This document shows positions 62,401 through 64,000 of a DNA stretch of 64,000 nucleotides, one piece after another; the stretch's first letter is position 1; each line of letters begins with the position of its first letter. The DNA is from Sarcocystis neurona (taxonomy: Eukaryota; Apicomplexa; Conoidasida; Eucoccidiorida; Sarcocystidae). The DNA is taken from contig KL647288.1 of the NCBI GenBank assembly GCA_000727475.1, positions 9,550,055 to 9,614,054 of the forward strand, in the 5' to 3' direction. The notes under the pieces were generated by a model. The model saw only the letters and a program-made list of their open reading frames with translations. It did no database searches and was not told the origin of the DNA. Made by a program: the position numbers and the translations under genes.

Positions 62401-63428
62401 CTATCATTCCTCTTCGTGTGTTACTTCTTCTCTTTCTGTCTCCCTGTAGGTCTTGTTGCGTCCGGGTCCAGCGTTGTCTTCGTGTCGGCATGTCTCTCTT
62501 GTCTTTCTCCGTACTCTTTTTTTCTCACGTGCGTCCCTCGGTAGTTCTTCCGGTCTCCACCTGCTGCCGTTCTGCTAGCCTTTCGTTTTTCTTGTTCCTC
62601 TCTACGGTCCGTCAGTACAGTCTTCCTCTTTCTCTAGCTGTCTGTCTGACTCGTTCACGAGAGGATTTTCAGTCCCCGTGGTAGAAGCTCCCGTGTACCA
62701 CCAGCCCGGCGTGTTTGTCTTGCTTCTGGATGCCTCTGTTTGTGGTTCAGGAAGAGCTGCTGGGCATGAGCGACCTGCACTACCTTTCTCACATCGTTTT
62801 CCGCGTATGGGAACGCAAGCGAAACGGCTGCGCTACCCGCAGGAGTGCGTCGCCGCACCAGTGCAGCAGCAGCAGCACCGGCAGCAACAGCGACGGCACG
62901 AACAACAACAGAAGCAGCAGAGAGGATACGACCAGCGGCAACACGGGAAGTAGGGGGAGCAAAGAAGCGGGCGAGACGAAGACTGAATCGCGACGGAAAG
63001 GAGGGGGAGGAGGTGGAGACGGGGCGGCGCCGTATCGGTTGGAAATTAGTTTCAGCACGGGTGCAAAGGATGGCTTCGGCCGCTCCTTCTCTCTTATCGC
63101 CCAAGACACGCTACAGCAGCATCAGCAGCTTCTTCCTCGCGCGGGCAGTGGCCACCTCTTCTCTCAAACCTGCTCGAATGCCGTTTTGCCTGGAGCCGCC
63201 GCAGACCTGGCACCGCCGGACGGCTGCACCACAACCAACACCTTCAGCTGCTCATCCGCAGGTAAAACCGCTTGCATTGAGGATCCTGAGAAGCGTGTTG
63301 CTTCCGCAGCTCCTGCTGCTACGGGGAGAGACAGTGCTGTAGCAAGCTGTGACGAACATTCACGTGCTGGGTTATTCAACAGGAAACGAGTACTGATAAA
63401 TCGAGCGCTGCTGCCTCTGCGGCTCTGA
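38468..63428 (+). CDS. VIP1: Diphosphoinositol pentakisphosphate kinase (VIP1/PPIP5K), giant form
   Basis: Bifunctional enzyme that makes and breaks inositol pyrophosphates: an ATP-grasp kinase phosphorylates InsP6/5-InsP7 at position 1, and a histidine acid phosphatase-like domain reverses it. Exons: 38468-39209, 39769-39842, 40552-40734, 41534-41720, 43275-43408, 43741-43916, 44722-46174, 46864-48715, 49265-49340, 50427-50568, 51613-51777, 52685-53025, 53583-53846, 55360-55892, 57020-57679, 58100-60336, 61242-61808, 62751-63428. Every junction is in phase and family motifs continue across the junctions between domain exons; the total is 10,464 nt, 3,487 residues, about 2.4 times human PPIP5K1. 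Kinase core about 236-530; phosphatase motifs R927-H928-G929, FRHD 1613-1616, His 3108. The excess length is Ala/Gln/Ser low complexity. The exon 14-16 junctions rest on phase and splice signals only. The 3' end may be mis-modelled. Confidence 0.96.
39150..44870 (+). other. VIP1 ATP-grasp kinase domain (end of exon 1 to start of exon 7)
   Basis: Ordered motifs match animal and plant PPIP5[178 protein letters not shown] (Asp513, Asn515, metal and ATP ligands in the family). No low-complexity insert interrupts this domain, unlike the rest of the protein, and no key residue appears lost. The exon 1 donor (CATG before GTTCGC) is weak, but the join gives the family length. I infer an active kinase. 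Confidence 0.95.
39210..39768. repeat. Microsatellite-filled VIP1 intron 1
   Basis: Almost the whole 559-bp intron is TA/TG/TACA simple sequence: TA tracts near 39262-39277 and 39628-39667, a perfect palindrome GTACATATGTAC at 39441-39452, and TGCATGCATGC at 39347-39357, which contains overlapping copies of a TGCATGC motif known as an AP2-type site in Apicomplexa. Whether it is functional here is unknown. Confidence 0.85.
44900..45955 (+). other. VIP1 interdomain low-complexity spacer
   Basis: Within exon 7, roughly residues 560-910. Ser/Gly, then Gln-, Ala/Thr- and Pro/Gln-rich runs separate the kinase from the phosphatase start. The spacer ends in an acidic cluster ([17 protein letters not shown]) directly before the RHG motif. 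In animals this linker is much shorter. Confidence 0.85.
45956..53846 (+). other. VIP1 histidine acid phosphatase-like domain, first part with insert
   Basis: Exon 7 end: [18 protein letters not shown]. Exon 8 (46864-48715): a coiled, Ala-rich insert of about 250 residues, [17 protein letters not shown] and [12 protein letters not shown] (family 'INRKvQL'), a second Ala/Thr-rich insert of about 260 residues, then [18 protein letters not shown]. Exon 9: [19 protein letters not shown]. Exon 10: [16 protein letters not shown]. Exon 11: helical [17 protein letters not shown]. Exon 12: Ser/Thr insert, then [12 protein letters not shown]. Exon 13: [20 protein letters not shown] and [15 protein letters not shown]. 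The exon 12/13 join (TG|G) restores the conserved Trp and aligns with the family 'FDiSKIpD' block. Motifs are intact, so activity is plausible despite at least three inserts. Confidence 0.9.
49596..49671. repeat. TATC/TA microsatellite in VIP1 intron 9
   Basis: A run of TCTA and TATC units with a terminal TA tract lies between the STFRHD exon and exon 10. It is intronic. Similar shorter TA tracts occur at 42358-42377, 60872-60886 (followed by GA-rich sequence) and 63831-63847. Confidence 0.9.
55360..60336 (+). other. VIP1 exons 14-16: about 1,140-residue low-complexity region
   Basis: Exons 55360-55892, 57020-57679 and 58100-60336 encode roughly residues 1930-3073, placed where animal and plant homologues have only a short variable loop before the C-terminal phosphatase block. 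Runs of Ala, Ser/Gly and Gln dominate. One island, [20 protein letters not shown], resembles the plant 'INSDEL' stretch at the same place. The region ends in an acidic [20 protein letters not shown] tail. Junction CGA-G/AC (57679/58100) restores EDRDPNM. These exons are supported by phase, strong splice sites and frame length rather than by homology, so boundaries may shift. Confidence 0.72.
61242..63428 (+). other. VIP1 exons 17-18: C-terminal phosphatase block
   Basis: Exon 17 (61242-61808) opens with [20 protein letters not shown], matching the family 'R.VRTRLYFTSESH' with the catalytic-region His (3108), then Gln/Ala/Ser-rich sequence. Exon 18 (62751-63428) has [19 protein letters not shown] (family 'LdYmSyIVlRlfE') and, after a Ser/Gly insert, [16 protein letters not shown] (family 'f.iELtFS.G'). 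An extra phase-neutral piece may start at 61060 (acceptor TTTTTTTGCAG, reading [14 protein letters not shown]), but skipping it also keeps phase. Confidence 0.88.
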
Positions 63429-63598
63429 GTGGACCTGCGGTGGGTGCGTTGACGGATGGTGGCGCCGCTGCAGCAGAGTTCGAGCAGTGCAACGGAGAGC
63501 AACACCGTCGGGTCGTCCGCGGGCGGCAGCAGCAGCAGGAGCAACAGCACCAGCACGATGTTGAGCGACCGCCTGTACATGACAAGATAGGCCGTTAG
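63383..63598 (+). other. Possible true C-terminal VIP1 exon in another frame
   Basis: A 71-codon open frame preceded by an acceptor-like GTTATTCAACAG and ending TAG at 63598. It reads Ala/Ser-rich then Gln-rich sequence typical of the exons in this window ([18 protein letters not shown] at the start). The frame I used for exon 18 degrades in style after about 63380 ([15 protein letters not shown]). Either a very short intron (63342-63382, GTAGCA...CAG, 41 bases) or a one-base sequence error would join the two. If so, the protein is longer by about 40 residues. Confidence 0.4.
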
Positions 63599-63930
63599 TG
63601 TCTGCTGTCGCCGGCCGCTTTTGTGCTGTTGTTGTTGTACTGTACGCTGCAGAAAGATGAGTTACAGGCAGGGTGGATATTACTTGCGTGCTGAGAGAAG
63701 CGGCGTGCGTACGCGTCAGAGAATTCGATGGCTGTCATCAATTTTGTCAACGTGCACCTTTGTCTACTATTTATCCATCTACCCATCTGTGTGTGTCTGT
63801 CTTGCTATCTCTCTGCATTATGTATGTATGTATATATATATATATATCTGTAGGAGGGACTCTGCTTTATGCATGGCTCCCATGTCGTGGAGGCTGAAGT
63901 CGGTTGCGTCGTGTCAGAGAGAGGCGGCAA
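63429..63930. other. Short intergenic stretch after VIP1
   Basis: Apart from the alternative C-terminal frame up to 63598, this stretch holds a TA tract (63831-63847) and no other recognised element. No poly(A) signal is evident with confidence. Confidence 0.5.
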
Positions 63931-64000
63931 ATGCAGCGCAAGGCATTCAAGCTCAAGAAGAAGCAACAGGAGTATTCCCGAGATGAGAGGGGCGCAGCGG
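63931..64000 (+). CDS. Possible start of next plus-strand gene, truncated by window edge
   Basis: ATG at 63931 in a good context (GGCAAATGC) opens a frame that stays open to the window end: 23 codons, strongly basic (MQRKAFKLKKKQQEYSRDER). Too short to identify. A Lys-rich N-terminus would suit a nucleolar or nuclear protein, but that is a guess. Another open frame overlaps it. Confidence 0.25.
   Translation, partial: MQRKAFKLKKKQQEYSRDERGAA

Overview
The window looks like nuclear DNA of an apicomplexan coccidian, most likely Eimeria or a close relative such as Cyclospora. Three things point there. Coding exons are saturated with GCA/CAG trinucleotide runs that read as Ala, Gln or Ser homopolymers. 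Genes are broken by many GT-AG introns rich in TA, TG and TATC microsatellites. The three recognisable proteins are ordinary eukaryotic families swollen by low-complexity inserts. The assignment is an inference from sequence style; no species-specific marker was found.

Layout from left to right. Positions 1-23152 (minus strand) hold most of a giant ABCA-type ABC transporter: TM1, first ectodomain, TMD1, NBD1, then TM7 and part of the second ectodomain. The gene runs off the left edge before its second NBD. Positions 23153-30544 are a long gene-poor stretch with a different texture and few CAG repeats. Positions 30545-36341 (minus) hold a four-exon homologue of membrane-associated prostaglandin E synthase 2 (glutaredoxin-like CPFC motif plus GST-like C-terminal domain). 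Positions 36764-37635 (minus) hold a possible small Ala-rich gene. Positions 38468-63428 (plus) hold one very large gene for the diphosphoinositol-pentakisphosphate kinase VIP1/PPIP5K: ATP-grasp kinase domain followed by a histidine acid phosphatase-like domain, modelled in 18 phase-consistent exons as 3,487 residues. The last 70 bases may begin another plus-strand gene.

I rebuilt the exons by reading splice sites and checking that every junction keeps codon phase and family motifs. All 18 VIP1 exons and all four prostaglandin-synthase exons close in frame. The ABCA exons close in frame from 23152 to 4165, except that one donor (near 6998) is a best guess; the next donor, near 2560, is unresolved.

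The genes do not form an obvious pathway. They are a lipid-type transporter, a GSH/thioredoxin-fold enzyme and an inositol-pyrophosphate signalling enzyme. The small candidate gene and VIP1 are divergent, with about 830 bp between their starts. I see no mobile element, CRISPR array, rRNA or convincing tRNA gene. The most interesting signals are the Gln at the switch-His position of ABCA NBD1, low-complexity inserts inside catalytic domains (ABCA NBD1 and the VIP1 phosphatase), and an unresolved VIP1 C-terminus with a second good open frame beyond the stop.
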